64,000 bases of DNA from Aestuariivivens marinum. Lineage in GTDB: Bacteria > Bacteroidota > Bacteroidia > Flavobacteriales > Flavobacteriaceae. The notes under the pieces were generated by a model. It worked only from the letters and a program-made list of their open reading frames with translations, searched no databases and was not told where the DNA came from. The translations under genes and the position numbers were made by a program. Shown here piece after piece: positions 16,303 to 28,426 of the stretch. Within the stretch, counting starts at the first letter, position 1. Each line of letters starts with the position of its first letter. The DNA lies in the NCBI RefSeq assembly GCF_022662175.1, contig NZ_JAKMCR010000005.1:95829-159828 (forward strand). The letters run 5' to 3'.

Positions 16303-18198
16303 TTATTTCTTTTTTCTTTGTTGGGCCTGTTTTTGTTGCTCAGCCTGTTCCATCATTTCCTTCATCTTTCTTTGGAAACGATTTTCTTTTTTAGGTTTCT
16401 TTTTATTCTCCTGTATTCTGGCATGTATCTTATCCTCATCAATTATATAATTTTTAATCACCAACATAATACCAATGGTAATTAGGTTGGATATAAAGTA
16501 ATATAAACTCAAACCTGATGCATAATTATTAAAGAAGACCAACATCATTAAAGGTGAGAAGTAAATCATGTACTTCATCATTTTGCCCATATCGGGCATC
16601 CCTTCTTGACTGGGTTGTGCCGCCACTTGCTGCCCTGTGGTCATACGCATATAAAAGAATATAGCTAATGACGCCAATATGGGGAACAAACTCACGTGGT
16701 CACCGTAAAATGGAATATTAAAAGGCAATTCTACAATGGTATCGTAAGACGACAAGTCTTCAGCCCAAAGGAAACTTTTTTGCCTTAAATCGAACGCCGA
16801 TGGGAAAAACTGGAATAAGGCATAAAACACAGGCAATTGCATTAACGCGGGCAAACATCCAGCCATGGGGCTAGCTCCTGCCTTGCTGTATAAGGCCATG
16901 GTTTCCTGTTGCCTTTTCATGGGGTTGTCTTTATACTTATTGGAAATCTCTGTAATCTCTGGTTTTAAGACCTTCATCTTGGCTTGGGACACATACGATT
17001 TATAAGTTACAGGTGACATCGCTATCCTTACTAAGATGGTCATCACGATAATGGCTATGCCATAAGGCAAGAAACTACCCAAGAAACCAAACAATGGCAT
17101 GAAAACGTAACGGTTTATCCATCCAAAAATACCCCATCCAAAGGGTATCAATTCATCAAGGTTTCTATCATAGGCCGTAACTACTTTGTAATCGTTAGGA
17201 CCATAAAACAAGTCCATTGTATTGTTGAACTCACCACCTTGTAATTCCAATGGCAAGCTAGTCGAAAAGTTTTTAGTGTAAACCGTATCTATAGCTTCGT
17301 CTTGCACTAAATTTTCAGCTTTAACCACAGCCTTTTTAAACGGTGATTTCGTTAATAATACCGATGAGAAAAAATGTTGTTTGTAACCAATCCACGTAAC
17401 ATCTTCAATGGTTTCTTCTGAATCCCGCATACCAGTATAATCATCCTTACCATTTTCGTATTCGTAATGAATATCGGTATATCTGTTTTCATACGAAATA
17501 CTTTTGGCATGACGGTACCCTTTAAGATTCCAATCTAATTTAATGTCCTGAGAACTATTAACAATATCATTCAGACCTTGTGACCGAACGGTAAAACCAA
17601 TCATATAATCGTTTGGCTTAATCTCATAACGGTATTCTAAGAATTTTGTCTCTGAAACTTTTAGTTTCATGGAAACGATAGTATTCTCTCCATTTTTAGT
17701 CACAGTTGGTATAAATGGCAGATCTTTAGTGTTTAGTATTCTGCTATCGGTCGTTCCAAAATTTATATTAAATCCAGCATTCTTATCTTTAATAAGATAT
17801 ATGGGTTGGTCTTTAAAATCGACAAAGGCTTTTAATTTCACTTCTGAGAGATAGCCTCCCTTGTGACTGAATTTCAACTCCAGCACTTCATTTTCTACAA
17901 CAGTCTCTCCTTCTATTGCCTTTAATGCAGAATAGGCAAAAGCCCCTAGCTTATTTTGCAGCTTAACCACTTGTAAAGAATCAGAACTTTCCGCTAATTC
18001 CATATCCTCTACAACAGCTGTATTGTTTTGTTGCTTTTCTTCTACCTTTTTTTGTGCTTCAACTTGTTCTTGCTTGGCTTTTTCCTGAGCTTCAAGCTCT
18101 TCTGGCGTAGGTTGGTTTTGCCAAAACATATATATTAAAATTCCAAAAATGAGTATAAACCCAATTATAGAATTAATATCTAATTTTCTTTCTTCCAT
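16303..18198 (-). CDS. yidC: Membrane protein insertase YidC
   Basis: A 631-residue inner-membrane insertase that folds and inserts membrane proteins with or without SecYEG. It has an N-terminal transmembrane anchor (about residues 8-25), a Glu/Gln-rich linker, a large periplasmic beta-domain (about 90-340) and the conserved C-terminal core of five transmembrane segments. The core includes SPVTYKSYVSQAKMKVLKPE and PALMQLPVFYALFQFFP. A basic C-terminal tail (KKPKKENRFQRKMK) probably contacts the ribosome. It follows pyrG with a terminator-like hairpin between them. Confidence 0.96.
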   Translation of the reverse strand: MEERKLDINSIIGFILIFGILIYMFWQNQPTPEELEAQEKAKQEQVEAQKKVEEKQQNNTAVVEDMELAESSDSLQVVKLQNKLGAFAYSALKAIEGETVVENEVLELKFSHKGGYLSEVKLKAFVDFKDQPIYLIKDKNAGFNINFGTTDSRILNTKDLPFIPTVTKNGENTIVSMKLKVSETKFLEYRYEIKPNDYMIGFTVRSQGLNDIVNSSQDIKLDWNLKGYRHAKSISYENRYTDIHYEYENGKDDYTGMRDSEETIEDVTWIGYKQHFFSSVLLTKSPFKKAVVKAENLVQDEAIDTVYTKNFSTSLPLELQGGEFNNTMDLFYGPNDYKVVTAYDRNLDELIPFGWGIFGWINRYVFMPLFGFLGSFLPYGIAIIVMTILVRIAMSPVTYKSYVSQAKMKVLKPEITEISNKYKDNPMKRQQETMALYSKAGASPMAGCLPALMQLPVFYALFQFFPSAFDLRQKSFLWAEDLSSYDTIVELPFNIPFYGDHVSLFPILASLAIFFYMRMTTGQQVAAQPSQEGMPDMGKMMKYMIYFSPLMMLVFFNNYASGLSLYYFISNLITIGIMLVIKNYIIDEDKIHARIQENKKKPKKENRFQRKMKEMMEQAEQQKQAQQRKKK

Positions 18199-18215
18199 AT
18201 TCTTTTAAATCAATT

Positions 18216-18242
18216 AAAAAAGATTCCTGCATCTGCAGGAAT
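18216..18242 (-). terminator. Terminator-like hairpin between pyrG and yidC
   Basis: ATTCCTGCA and TGCAGGAAT form a perfect 9-bp stem with a very short loop, followed on the minus strand by a T-run. It would end or attenuate pyrG transcription before yidC. Confidence 0.55.
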
Positions 18243-18273
18243 TATTTGCAATAATCAATAAGTTATCCAAAAT

Positions 18274-19947
<1,674 letters not shown>

Positions 19948-20018
19948 TTAAAACAGTTATAACCGAATAAGTTTTTAGTTATTTAAAGGTGGTTATTAAC
20001 AAGTCAAGAAAGTTTTTG

Positions 20019-20252
20019 CTAACTTGTTTTTGAATACTGCCTTTGAATAGTTCTTACCAAATCTTCCAATCCGTTTAACTTTAGCTCATAAACCTGTTTA
20101 AGCATATTGCCTAATTTACCCTCGGGAAAACCCTTGTTATGGTACCATACTATATAATACTCAGGTAAATCTATTAAATAACGGTCTTTATACTTGCCAT
20201 AAGGCATCTTGGCATGAGCCAATTTTATAAGAAAATCTTTGTTGGGCGACAC
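20019..20252 (-). CDS. DUF3820 family protein
   Basis: A 77-residue protein with the DUF3820 core: KMPYGKYKDRYLIDLPEYYIVWYHNKGFPEGKLG, here given as blocks KMPYGKYKDR, LIDLPEYYIVW and KGFPEGKLG. These proteins resemble the C-terminal quorum-sensing-regulator-like or exonuclease-associated module; the function is unknown. The start is a GTG at 20252, 22 bp after the stop of the LysM gene; no in-frame ATG is available upstream. It is probably translated from the LysM transcript. Confidence 0.82.
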   Translation of the reverse strand: MSPNKDFLIKLAHAKMPYGKYKDRYLIDLPEYYIVWYHNKGFPEGKLGNMLKQVYELKLNGLEDLVRTIQRQYSKTS

Positions 20253-20274
20253 TGCAATAATAATTAGATAAAAC

Positions 20275-22209
20275 CTATGGTCTTACCTCTACAATAGTTA
20301 AATCTTGATGTTTTAGCAAATACACCGCTTCGTTATAATAGCCTCCAATCAATTTTTTTTTGTAAGCAAATTTATTTTCCAAATATTCCGTTAGCGGTAC
20401 TTTGTTTACTGATGCATATAAATCTTCCGAAGATACTAATCGTAATACCACGTCCATAGTTAAATCAAAACCTTTAACCGCTCCATTACTTGGTGCTACA
20501 AAATATTTCTTTTCATAATCCTTGACAAACAGACTATAATCATTTTCGTTATATACCCTAGCTCCACTTGCATAATGGAATTGAAGTTTGGAAAGATAGT
20601 AGTTTGAAATTTCATCGCCCTCAAATGCCCTATTATAATTTGTAGTGTTTAACCTAATGGACACTTCCTCAATCTCCTCTTTTTTGTTTTCCTTTTGAAT
20701 TAAGGATGCCAAAATACTTATGACATTAGAAACAAAACCCTCATTTTGAGTTTCTAAAAACACAATGTTGTTTCCTGGCTTCAAAACATTTTCTATATCT
20801 TCTTTTATAACATAAAAACTGTCCTTACCATCCTTATCTTTACGAGAATACACCAATTTAGCTTGATTAAACTCACGCTTTAATTCATTGGTTATATCCT
20901 GATTTTTAGAATCTGAAATGACTATAATGTTACTTTTTAAGGTATCGGACTTTACAAAACTTATAATCTTATCCTTAAGCAATTCTTCTGGCGTACGTAT
21001 TTGAAACACATTATCCAATAATCTTAATTTATCACCTGAACCAGTCGGTGATATTATAGGCGTATTATACTTACCTAATTCGGTAGCAGCACGATTAAAA
21101 TTATTAGAAATTAATGGCCCTATAACGGCGTCTACAGATTCAAAATTATTTTCATTAATAATTCTGGATACCTCACTTATTTCATTTTTTGTATCGTAAA
21201 CGTCCACCTTAAGTGAAATACCCAATTGCTTTAATGAATCTACAGCCATTAATACCCCTGAATGGAAATCCAATGAAGCCTTTAAATAGGGATCATTCTT
21301 GATACTGTTTTTAGTACCTATAATAGAATCATAATCCACACGGTTTAACCTAAAGGGCAACATAATGGCGATATGCTTTTGAGAGAAATCTGAAATACTA
21401 TCTATTAAATTAATACGATTACTTTCTTCTCCTAGTATGGAATAAGTTTCAGAAAAAGGAATTTTCAGAAGCATACCAACCTTTAATCCACTCTCACTTA
21501 AACCCGGATTTAACATTTCCAATTCTTCTTGTGTTACCCCAAGTTTCACTTTTAATCGATAAAAGCCTTCTTTAGGCAATACTTCATAATAGCTATACCT
21601 ATCATCAATCTTCTTTTTTTCTTCATCTTCAATATTAGGTACATTAATTTCTTGACCAGCTTGCAAAACCTCACCCATATCAGGATTCAAAGCCTCTAAT
21701 TCCTTTATCGTTATACCATATTTGTAGGCAATACGCCATTTGCCTTCTTTTGGAAGTACTTTGTAAATGTTGGTCGGGTTTACTTCTTCTACAGTTTCCG
21801 TAATCTTAAAAACAGGTATTTGCAACTTATCTCCTTTACGCAAGGGGTCGGCATACAAAAAGGTATTATACTTTTTGATCTCATCAACGGTTACTTCATA
21901 TTGCCTAGCCAAACTGTATAGGGTTTCTTTTTTCTTGACCCTATGGTTTTTAAATCCTTCCAATTCCTTTGTAATGGTTATTTTAGGTTTATTGGCTTTA
22001 GAAATAGGAATAATTAATATAGTATTAGGTTTAAGTTTAGTCTTAGAATCTGGATTTAAACTATAAATATCAAAAGGAGTGACATAATACAATTTTGCTA
22101 TGTCTTCAACTGTTTCGCCTTTTTTTACTTTATGTGTACTAAAGTTTTGAGCTTTAACAGAAACTGTAAACAATAAAGCTAAAGCTAAAACTGAAATTAA
22201 TTTATTCAT
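20275..22209 (-). CDS. LysM-repeat protein with periplasmic-binding-protein-like C-terminal domain
   Basis: A 644-residue exported protein with a signal peptide ending at about residue 20 (VKAQ). Four LysM peptidoglycan-binding repeats lie within about residues 23-265, each starting with an HKVKKGET, HRVKKKET, YKVLPKEG or YEVLPKEG block. The C-terminal part (about 285-640; HIAIMLPFRLNRV, DAVIGPLISNNFNRA, PIISPTGSGDKLR) resembles type 1 periplasmic-binding or ABC substrate-binding folds, as in LpoA-like regulators. It may couple peptidoglycan binding to ligand sensing or cell-wall synthesis (inference). It lies between guaA and DUF3820 on the same strand. Confidence 0.88.
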   Translation of the reverse strand: MNKLISVLALALLFTVSVKAQNFSTHKVKKGETVEDIAKLYYVTPFDIYSLNPDSKTKLKPNTILIIPISKANKPKITITKELEGFKNHRVKKKETLYSLARQYEVTVDEIKKYNTFLYADPLRKGDKLQIPVFKITETVEEVNPTNIYKVLPKEGKWRIAYKYGITIKELEALNPDMGEVLQAGQEINVPNIEDEEKKKIDDRYSYYEVLPKEGFYRLKVKLGVTQEELEMLNPGLSESGLKVGMLLKIPFSETYSILGEESNRINLIDSISDFSQKHIAIMLPFRLNRVDYDSIIGTKNSIKNDPYLKASLDFHSGVLMAVDSLKQLGISLKVDVYDTKNEISEVSRIINENNFESVDAVIGPLISNNFNRAATELGKYNTPIISPTGSGDKLRLLDNVFQIRTPEELLKDKIISFVKSDTLKSNIIVISDSKNQDITNELKREFNQAKLVYSRKDKDGKDSFYVIKEDIENVLKPGNNIVFLETQNEGFVSNVISILASLIQKENKKEEIEEVSIRLNTTNYNRAFEGDEISNYYLSKLQFHYASGARVYNENDYSLFVKDYEKKYFVAPSNGAVKGFDLTMDVVLRLVSSEDLYASVNKVPLTEYLENKFAYKKKLIGGYYNEAVYLLKHQDLTIVEVRP

Positions 22210-22443
22210 ATATTGTTTTTTTATAAACCGATGTCAAATAGTTTATATACGATTATTTTAGATAATAAGGATGTATTGCTAAACACATACTTTTCATTTA
22301 TGCATATAATATGCCAAAAGAACAAAAAGACAAATTATTGGCTTTAAAACTACAGTTTTTATAATTGCAGTAAAACCAACAAAGCTCTAAAAATAGCTAA
22401 TAAATCTAAACTTAAATAGAAAAATAATTAAAAAGACATGCTT

Positions 22444-23979
22444 TTACTCCCATTCTATGGTTGCAGGGGGTTTAGAACTAATATCGTAGACTACCCGATT
22501 AACACCTTTAACTTTATTTATGATATCGTTAGAAGTCTTTTGCAGAAACTCATACGGTAAGTTAACCCAGTCGGCTGTCATACCATCGGTACTTTCAACA
22601 GCTCTTAGTGCCACACACTTTTCGTAGGTACGCTCATCACCCATAACACCAACACTATTGACCGGCAATAACATGGCTCCAGCCTGCCAAACTTTATCGT
22701 AAAGCCCCCATGCTTTCAATCCGTTTATAAAGATAGCATCAACTTCCTGCAAAATACGCACTTTTTCTGCAGTAATATCTCCTAATATCCTAATCCCCAA
22801 ACCAGGCCCTGGAAATGGATGACGTCCTAAGAGTTCGGGATCTATCCCTAATGTAGTACCCACACGCCTTACCTCATCCTTAAACAAAGCCTTTAGTGGT
22901 TCAACAATTTTTAGTTTCATAAAATCAGGTAATCCGCCAACATTATGATGACTTTTTATGGTAGCCGAAGGCCCTCCTGTTGCTGAAACACTTTCTATTA
23001 CATCAGGGTAAATAGTCCCCTGTGCCAACCAAGTCACATCTTCTATTTTATGGGCCTCATCATCAAAAACTTCTATAAAGGCATTACCAATGGCTTTACG
23101 TTTTTTCTCCGGATCTTGAATACCCTTTAAAGCTGCCAAGAACCTATCTGATGCATCTACTCCTTTTACGTTAAGCCCCATACCTTCATATTGGTTCAAT
23201 ACATTTTGAAACTCATTTTTACGAAGCAACCCGTTATTAACAAAAATACAATACAAGTTTTTACCAATGGCTCTATTAAGTAAGACAGCTGCTACCGTTG
23301 AATCCACTCCACCAGAAAGCCCTAAAACAACTTTATCATCTCCTACTTTTTCCTGTAAGGATTCGACGGTTTCCTCCACAAAAGATTGTGGCGTCCAGTC
23401 TTGATGTACACCAGCTATACTTACTAAAAAGTTTTCCAGTAATTGTTTGCCATCGGTAGAATGATATACTTCTGGATGAAACTGAATAGCATAAGTTTCT
23501 TCACCATTAATACGGTAAGCGGCATTTACCACATCGTGTGTACTTGCTATAAGCACCGCATTGGTTGGTAATTCTTTAATGGTATCACTATGACTCATCC
23601 ATACCTGACTACCTGTATGGATATGTGCCAAAAACGGCTCGTTACTCTTTATGAAAGATAAATTTGCACGTCCATATTCACGAGTATTGGAAGGTGCTAC
23701 TTCACCTCCTGAAAAATGCGCTAAATATTGTGCACCATAACATACAGCCAACAATGGTTTTTTACCACGTATGTTTGTTAAATTTGGATGTAGAGCCTCT
23801 TCTCCCCTTACAGAATAAGGGCTACCTGAAAGAATAACAGCCTTGTATTCATCAACATTATTTGGAATTTTGTTAAATGGAATAATTTCGGAGTAGATGT
23901 TGAGTTCCCTAACTCGACGCCCAATAAGTTGGGTATATTGTGATCCGAAGTCTAAAATTAATACCTTATCGTGTTGCAT
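22444..23979 (-). CDS. guaA: GMP synthase (glutamine-hydrolysing)
   Basis: A 511-residue enzyme converting XMP to GMP. The class I amidotransferase domain has [16 protein letters not shown], the nucleophile in AVCYGAQY and the His/Glu in FHPEVYH. The ATP pyrophosphatase PP-loop is [10 protein letters not shown], and a C-terminal dimerisation domain ends [10 protein letters not shown] start at the ATG at 23979 (MQHDKVLIL); a TTG two codons upstream is less likely. Length is normal for the family. Confidence 0.97.
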   Translation of the reverse strand: MQHDKVLILDFGSQYTQLIGRRVRELNIYSEIIPFNKIPNNVDEYKAVILSGSPYSVRGEEALHPNLTNIRGKKPLLAVCYGAQYLAHFSGGEVAPSNTREYGRANLSFIKSNEPFLAHIHTGSQVWMSHSDTIKELPTNAVLIASTHDVVNAAYRINGEETYAIQFHPEVYHSTDGKQLLENFLVSIAGVHQDWTPQSFVEETVESLQEKVGDDKVVLGLSGGVDSTVAAVLLNRAIGKNLYCIFVNNGLLRKNEFQNVLNQYEGMGLNVKGVDASDRFLAALKGIQDPEKKRKAIGNAFIEVFDDEAHKIEDVTWLAQGTIYPDVIESVSATGGPSATIKSHHNVGGLPDFMKLKIVEPLKALFKDEVRRVGTTLGIDPELLGRHPFPGPGLGIRILGDITAEKVRILQEVDAIFINGLKAWGLYDKVWQAGAMLLPVNSVGVMGDERTYEKCVALRAVESTDGMTADWVNLPYEFLQKTSNDIINKVKGVNRVVYDISSKPPATIEWE

Positions 23980-24038
23980 GCGCAAAAGTAATAATTGATT
24001 TTAGATTGACGAATTACGATTACGATTTTTTTATTTTT

Positions 24039-25409
24039 TTAAACCATAGACTCCAAAATATCCTCAATATCGGTTTCGGTGGTATCGGGGTTGATAAAAC
24101 AAAAACGCGATACTGTTTCATAAGTATCTGCTATTTTCCATTTTGTAGGCGTAACCAAAGCAAATCCTTTTTTATGGTTTTCATAGGTCCAATGCCTGTA
24201 ATCATCTGGCGTCCATCCTATTCTTCTATATAATACACAGGACAAACTAGGTTCCCTCACTAATTCTACATGGGGTTTTTCATTTATCATCTCACCTGCT
24301 ATTTGAGCTAGCTGCAAGCCACGTTCAACTGCTTCTTTATATTTATTGGTACCGTGTGTTGCCAACGAAAACCAAAGTGGCAAGCCTCTTACCCTTCTTG
24401 TAAGTTGTATTTGGTAATCGGCCGGATTAAAACCCTGTGCTCCTTCATCCTTAAATATTTCTAGGTAAGAACCTTCTTGAGAATGTGCTTGTTTGGCCAA
24501 TTCTGGTTTTTTATATATAACAGCTCCACAATCATAAGGTGAGAACATCCATTTATGTGGATCGACTGTAATGCTATCTGCTTTTTCTATACCCTTAAAC
24601 AAATGCCTGACAGAATCAGCTACTAGCGCTCCTCCACCATACGCAGCATCGACATGAAACCATAATTTTTCTTTTTCACAGATAGCAGAGATACCTTCCA
24701 AATCATCTATAATTCCTGCATTTGTTGTCCCTCCAGTTGCTACTACAGCGAACAATCTTTTTCTTTGATGGTAATTTAAACTACCTATAGTTTTACTAAG
24801 GTCATCACCGGTTAACCTCTCTTCGGATTCAACTAATAATATATCTACATCTGCAACTTTTGCCATAGCTTTAATAGAAGAATGCGCTCCAACAGAAGTA
24901 ATTATTAAGCCTTTTTCTCTTTTATACGTTTCATCTTCCCGCCAATATTCCCTTGCAGTAACAATAGCTGATAGATTAGCTGCTGTTCCGCCACTGGTAA
25001 ATACGCCAAAGGCTCCTTTTGGTAAACCGGTTAAAGAAACAATCCATTTCATCGCTTCATTTTCACAAAAAATACCACCAGCACCTTCCATCCAGTAAGC
25101 TCCATGAATACTGGAGGCCGAAGTAACCAAATCGAACATAATAGCAGCCCTTGTTGGTGATGCGGGTACAAATGCCAGATGCCTTGGGTGATCTATAGGA
25201 ACCGTAGCTTTCATTAAATACTTCTTCCAAAGATTGAATGCATATTCTCCTCCCACACCTTCTTCTGTAATAGTTTCACCTACCAAAGCCTTAAGCTCTT
25301 CTTCCCTTTTGGGCTTTCCTATTTTAGGATTTGTAGATGAAATTCTATCAATAGCATATTTCATCACATCCAATGTCATTTCTATAAGCTCAATATCAAT
25401 TTTATGCAT
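24039..25409 (-). CDS. PLP-dependent group II decarboxylase
   Basis: A 456-residue enzyme of the glutamate/aromatic-L-amino-acid/diaminobutyrate decarboxylase superfamily. The PLP Schiff-base lysine is Lys286 in DPHKWMFSPYDCG. TSGGTAANLSA binds the cofactor phosphate and HVDAAYGGG holds the Asp that contacts the pyridine ring. The substrate is not determinable from sequence. Its start lies 2 bp after the bshC stop, so the two are co-transcribed. Confidence 0.88.
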   Translation of the reverse strand: MHKIDIELIEMTLDVMKYAIDRISSTNPKIGKPKREEELKALVGETITEEGVGGEYAFNLWKKYLMKATVPIDHPRHLAFVPASPTRAAIMFDLVTSASSIHGAYWMEGAGGIFCENEAMKWIVSLTGLPKGAFGVFTSGGTAANLSAIVTAREYWREDETYKREKGLIITSVGAHSSIKAMAKVADVDILLVESEERLTGDDLSKTIGSLNYHQRKRLFAVVATGGTTNAGIIDDLEGISAICEKEKLWFHVDAAYGGGALVADSVRHLFKGIEKADSITVDPHKWMFSPYDCGAVIYKKPELAKQAHSQEGSYLEIFKDEGAQGFNPADYQIQLTRRVRGLPLWFSLATHGTNKYKEAVERGLQLAQIAGEMINEKPHVELVREPSLSCVLYRRIGWTPDDYRHWTYENHKKGFALVTPTKWKIADTYETVSRFCFINPDTTETDIEDILESMV

Positions 25410-25411
25410 TA

Positions 25412-27013
25412 CTAAAAGTTTAAAATAAGGAACTCCATTTTTAGAGGTTGTAATTGCCCTATTAGTTTTAGTATAAGGGTATCGCCATATTCTAAATAAA
25501 ACTCCGAGAAATTAGCATTACGCTCTTGCAAGCCTTGGTTAGGGAACAATTGGTTTTGTAACTCTGTAATTCGTAAAACTTCATCTGAAAGTTTTCTTTT
25601 TTGAGCCTTCAACAATCGTTTTTCCAATTTACTTAAGCCTTTCAACTGTTTCACTTCTTGTGCCTTAACGGCTCCCACAAACGATTTTTCAGTTTGATTA
25701 GCCATTTTATACAGTTCTTCAAATTGCTGCTTTAAATGTTCTTTTTGAACAGAAAAGTCAATATCGATATTTGATATTTCCCTTACTTTTTTATTGATTA
25801 AGGTATCTCTTTTTAAAAAGATATCTTTATTTGAAATTCCTAGATTCTTAAGTTTTTTAAATTGATTTTCAGACTGGATCAACACTGAATTACGCAATAA
25901 AAGCATAGGGAATGTAACAGATAATCTATTGAAATAATCTCTCAATTGCAACCAATAGGCCAACTCACCTCCACCACCTATGTAACACAAATTAGGTAAA
26001 ATGACTTCTTGATACAAGGGTCGCATAATGACATTAGGTGAAAATCGCTCGGGATGTATAGAAATTTCCTTTAATATATCCGTTTTGCTAAACGATATTT
26101 TTGTGTTCAATACTTTGTAAATCCCTTCTTCCAAAACAATACGTTCCCGTAAATTACCCCTTAAATAGAATAGATTGATCTCTCTGGGATTTACTTGTAT
26201 ATTATAATTTTCAGGCAATTCACTTACACTCTTATTGGTCTTCGACACAGCTTTAAATGAACTTTGGTTAAGCAGTTCATCTTCAATAAAAGGAACAAAT
26301 AACTGCTTTAATTCTTTCTGGGCTGCATCTATAATTACCAACCCATAATCCTTGAACAATTCATTGATTAAGTATCTTGTGGCGTCGGTTAAATTATTGT
26401 TTTTTAAATAAGTACATTCAAACAACTTTTTAATATAACTTGCATTTTTACTACCTCCTATTTCTTTAGAAAATAAATTATAAACAGTCTCCAATCCTTC
26501 AGTTGATAAACCTCCGACAGCTCCTTTTGCCTCTCTGTTCCATTGGATTTTTTTTCCTTTAAAATTGAAAAAATTAATCTCATCAAAATCATGATCTTCG
26601 GTGGCCATCCAATATATTGGCACAAAATTGTAATTGGGATACTTATGCTTTAATGTCTTGGTGAGATTTATAACTGAAATAATTTTGTAGAGAAAATATA
26701 GTGGTCCAGTAAATATATTTAATTGATGTCCTGTGGTCACCGTGAATGTGTTCTCTTTACTAAGGGAATCAATATTCATCAAGGTTAGCGCCGAGCTTTC
26801 AGTTGCTTTATATTGCTTCTTTAGACACTCTACTAAAACAAATCTTGACTGCGCATTAACAGACAGGCTTTTCTCTTCTATTTGTGCTTTGAAATTTTCT
26901 ATTTTAGGATAACGATTATAAAACGGCGACAAGGTTTGTTTTTCATCTAAATAATCACAAATAAACGACGAAAAAAAGCCCGTGTCCTGATACCTAATAT
27001 AATCCTGATCCAT
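25412..27013 (-). CDS. bshC: Bacillithiol biosynthesis cysteine-adding enzyme BshC
   Basis: A 533-residue protein matching BshC along its length: TVTTGHQLNIFTGPLYFLYKI, PIYWMATEDHDFDEI, RPLYQEVILPNLCYIGGGGELAYWLQL and a coiled-coil C-terminal part. BshC joins cysteine to glucosamine-malate in the last step of bacillithiol synthesis, which many Bacteroidota use instead of glutathione. bshA and bshB are not in the window. It is followed after 2 bp by the PLP decarboxylase gene. Start ATG at 27013. Confidence 0.94.
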   Translation of the reverse strand: MDQDYIRYQDTGFFSSFICDYLDEKQTLSPFYNRYPKIENFKAQIEEKSLSVNAQSRFVLVECLKKQYKATESSALTLMNIDSLSKENTFTVTTGHQLNIFTGPLYFLYKIISVINLTKTLKHKYPNYNFVPIYWMATEDHDFDEINFFNFKGKKIQWNREAKGAVGGLSTEGLETVYNLFSKEIGGSKNASYIKKLFECTYLKNNNLTDATRYLINELFKDYGLVIIDAAQKELKQLFVPFIEDELLNQSSFKAVSKTNKSVSELPENYNIQVNPREINLFYLRGNLRERIVLEEGIYKVLNTKISFSKTDILKEISIHPERFSPNVIMRPLYQEVILPNLCYIGGGGELAYWLQLRDYFNRLSVTFPMLLLRNSVLIQSENQFKKLKNLGISNKDIFLKRDTLINKKVREISNIDIDFSVQKEHLKQQFEELYKMANQTEKSFVGAVKAQEVKQLKGLSKLEKRLLKAQKRKLSDEVLRITELQNQLFPNQGLQERNANFSEFYLEYGDTLILKLIGQLQPLKMEFLILNF

Positions 27014-27163
27014 ACTCTAATTAAATTTATGTAAATATACAGCTATTCAATCTCGAATTCTAAAAATTTAGTTAGCAGTCCAGTTATAAAATCGTTAAAA
27101 AGTTTAAAAATCAACTAAAATTTTGTAAATTAAAAGCGCTATAAATCTAAATTACCGCTAGTT

Positions 27164-28426
27164 ATGAAAACGAAAATCTTTTTTAAAGCAATCTCCCTTT
27201 GTTTAGCTATTATATCATTATCTACCTTAGGCTATGCTCAAATTGATCAAAATTATAAAGAAATTGAAGGGAAAATTATAGACGAGGACACAAAATCACC
27301 ACTAATATTTGCCGATTTAACTGTTAGCAATTCTAATATTAGTACAGTAACTAACAGTGACGGTGAATTTTTATTAAAAATTCCACTTACCCACTTAAAA
27401 GAAACCTTAACCATTTCATATTTGGGTTATCAAGATAAAATTCTAAGTATTGAAAATTTAAAAAACAATTCTAAAATTACATTAACACAAGCTTATACCG
27501 AACTAAACGCCATAAACATTACTTCTTTGAAAATGAGTGCCAAACAACTGGTACTGGAAACCCTTAAAAAGAAGCATTCGGCTTACACCAACAATAGTAC
27601 CTTAATGACAGCATTCTATAGAGAAACTATAAAGAAAAGACGGAGAAATGCTTCTTTATCTGAAGCTGTTGTAAAAATACACAAACAACCCTATAGTAGT
27701 TTCAGAAACGACCATATCGAACTTATTAAGGCACGCAAAAGCACCAATTATTCAAGATTAGACACTATTGCCTTAAAATTACAAGGAGGCCCTTTTGGTA
27801 ATCTTTATACTGATATTATAAAATATCCCGAGTATATTTTTACAGATAAAGGGATAGCGGATTATGATTTTAGCTTTGGTGAAGCTACACAAATAAACAA
27901 CAACTTAGTCTATGTGGTTAACTTTAAACAAAAGGAACACCTCAATGAACCATTATATTATGGAAAACTTTTTATAGACTCTAAAACGTTAGCGCTTACC
28001 AGTGCCGTATATAGTTTGAATGTTGAGAACAAAGAATTGTCCAGTCAAATGTACATTCGTAAAAAACCTAGAAAAGTTGACGTGTATCCAACTGAAGCTT
28101 CTTACAGGGTAAACTACCGTACCAGTAATGGTAAATGGCATTATGCCTATAGCAATATTGCATTAACGTTTAAGGTGAATTGGAAAGGTAAACTGTTTAA
28201 TAGTATTTATACCTTAAGTAGTGAAATGGCTATTACTGATTGGGAATTAAAAGAGTCTAAAATTGCAAATGTTAAAAGTCAGTTGCTGCGGCCTACAACC
28301 ATTTTAACCGATATGGCTTCTGGGTTTTCAGATCCAATGTTTTGGGGCGAATACAACATTATTGAGCCTGAAAAATCAATAGAATCGGCCATTAAAAAAA
28401 TACAAAAACAGTTGAAACGGACTTAA
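27164..28426 (+). CDS. Carboxypeptidase-regulatory-like domain outer-membrane/secreted protein
   Basis: A 420-residue protein with a signal peptide ending GYAQ at about residue 26. A CarboxypepD_reg-like beta-sandwich follows (GKIIDEDTKSPLIFADLTV and VTNSDGEFLLKIP, about residues 34-115). The remaining 300 residues contain YRETIKKRRRNASLSEAV, as in the large Bacteroidota family of DUF5686-like or similar envelope proteins, but no TonB plug or barrel is clear. The 3' end overlaps rimO (convergent) by 4 bp. Function unknown. Confidence 0.78.
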   Translation: MKTKIFFKAISLCLAIISLSTLGYAQIDQNYKEIEGKIIDEDTKSPLIFADLTVSNSNISTVTNSDGEFLLKIPLTHLKETLTISYLGYQDKILSIENLKNNSKITLTQAYTELNAINITSLKMSAKQLVLETLKKKHSAYTNNSTLMTAFYRETIKKRRRNASLSEAVVKIHKQPYSSFRNDHIELIKARKSTNYSRLDTIALKLQGGPFGNLYTDIIKYPEYIFTDKGIADYDFSFGEATQINNNLVYVVNFKQKEHLNEPLYYGKLFIDSKTLALTSAVYSLNVENKELSSQMYIRKKPRKVDVYPTEASYRVNYRTSNGKWHYAYSNIALTFKVNWKGKLFNSIYTLSSEMAITDWELKESKIANVKSQLLRPTTILTDMASGFSDPMFWGEYNIIEPEKSIESAIKKIQKQLKRT

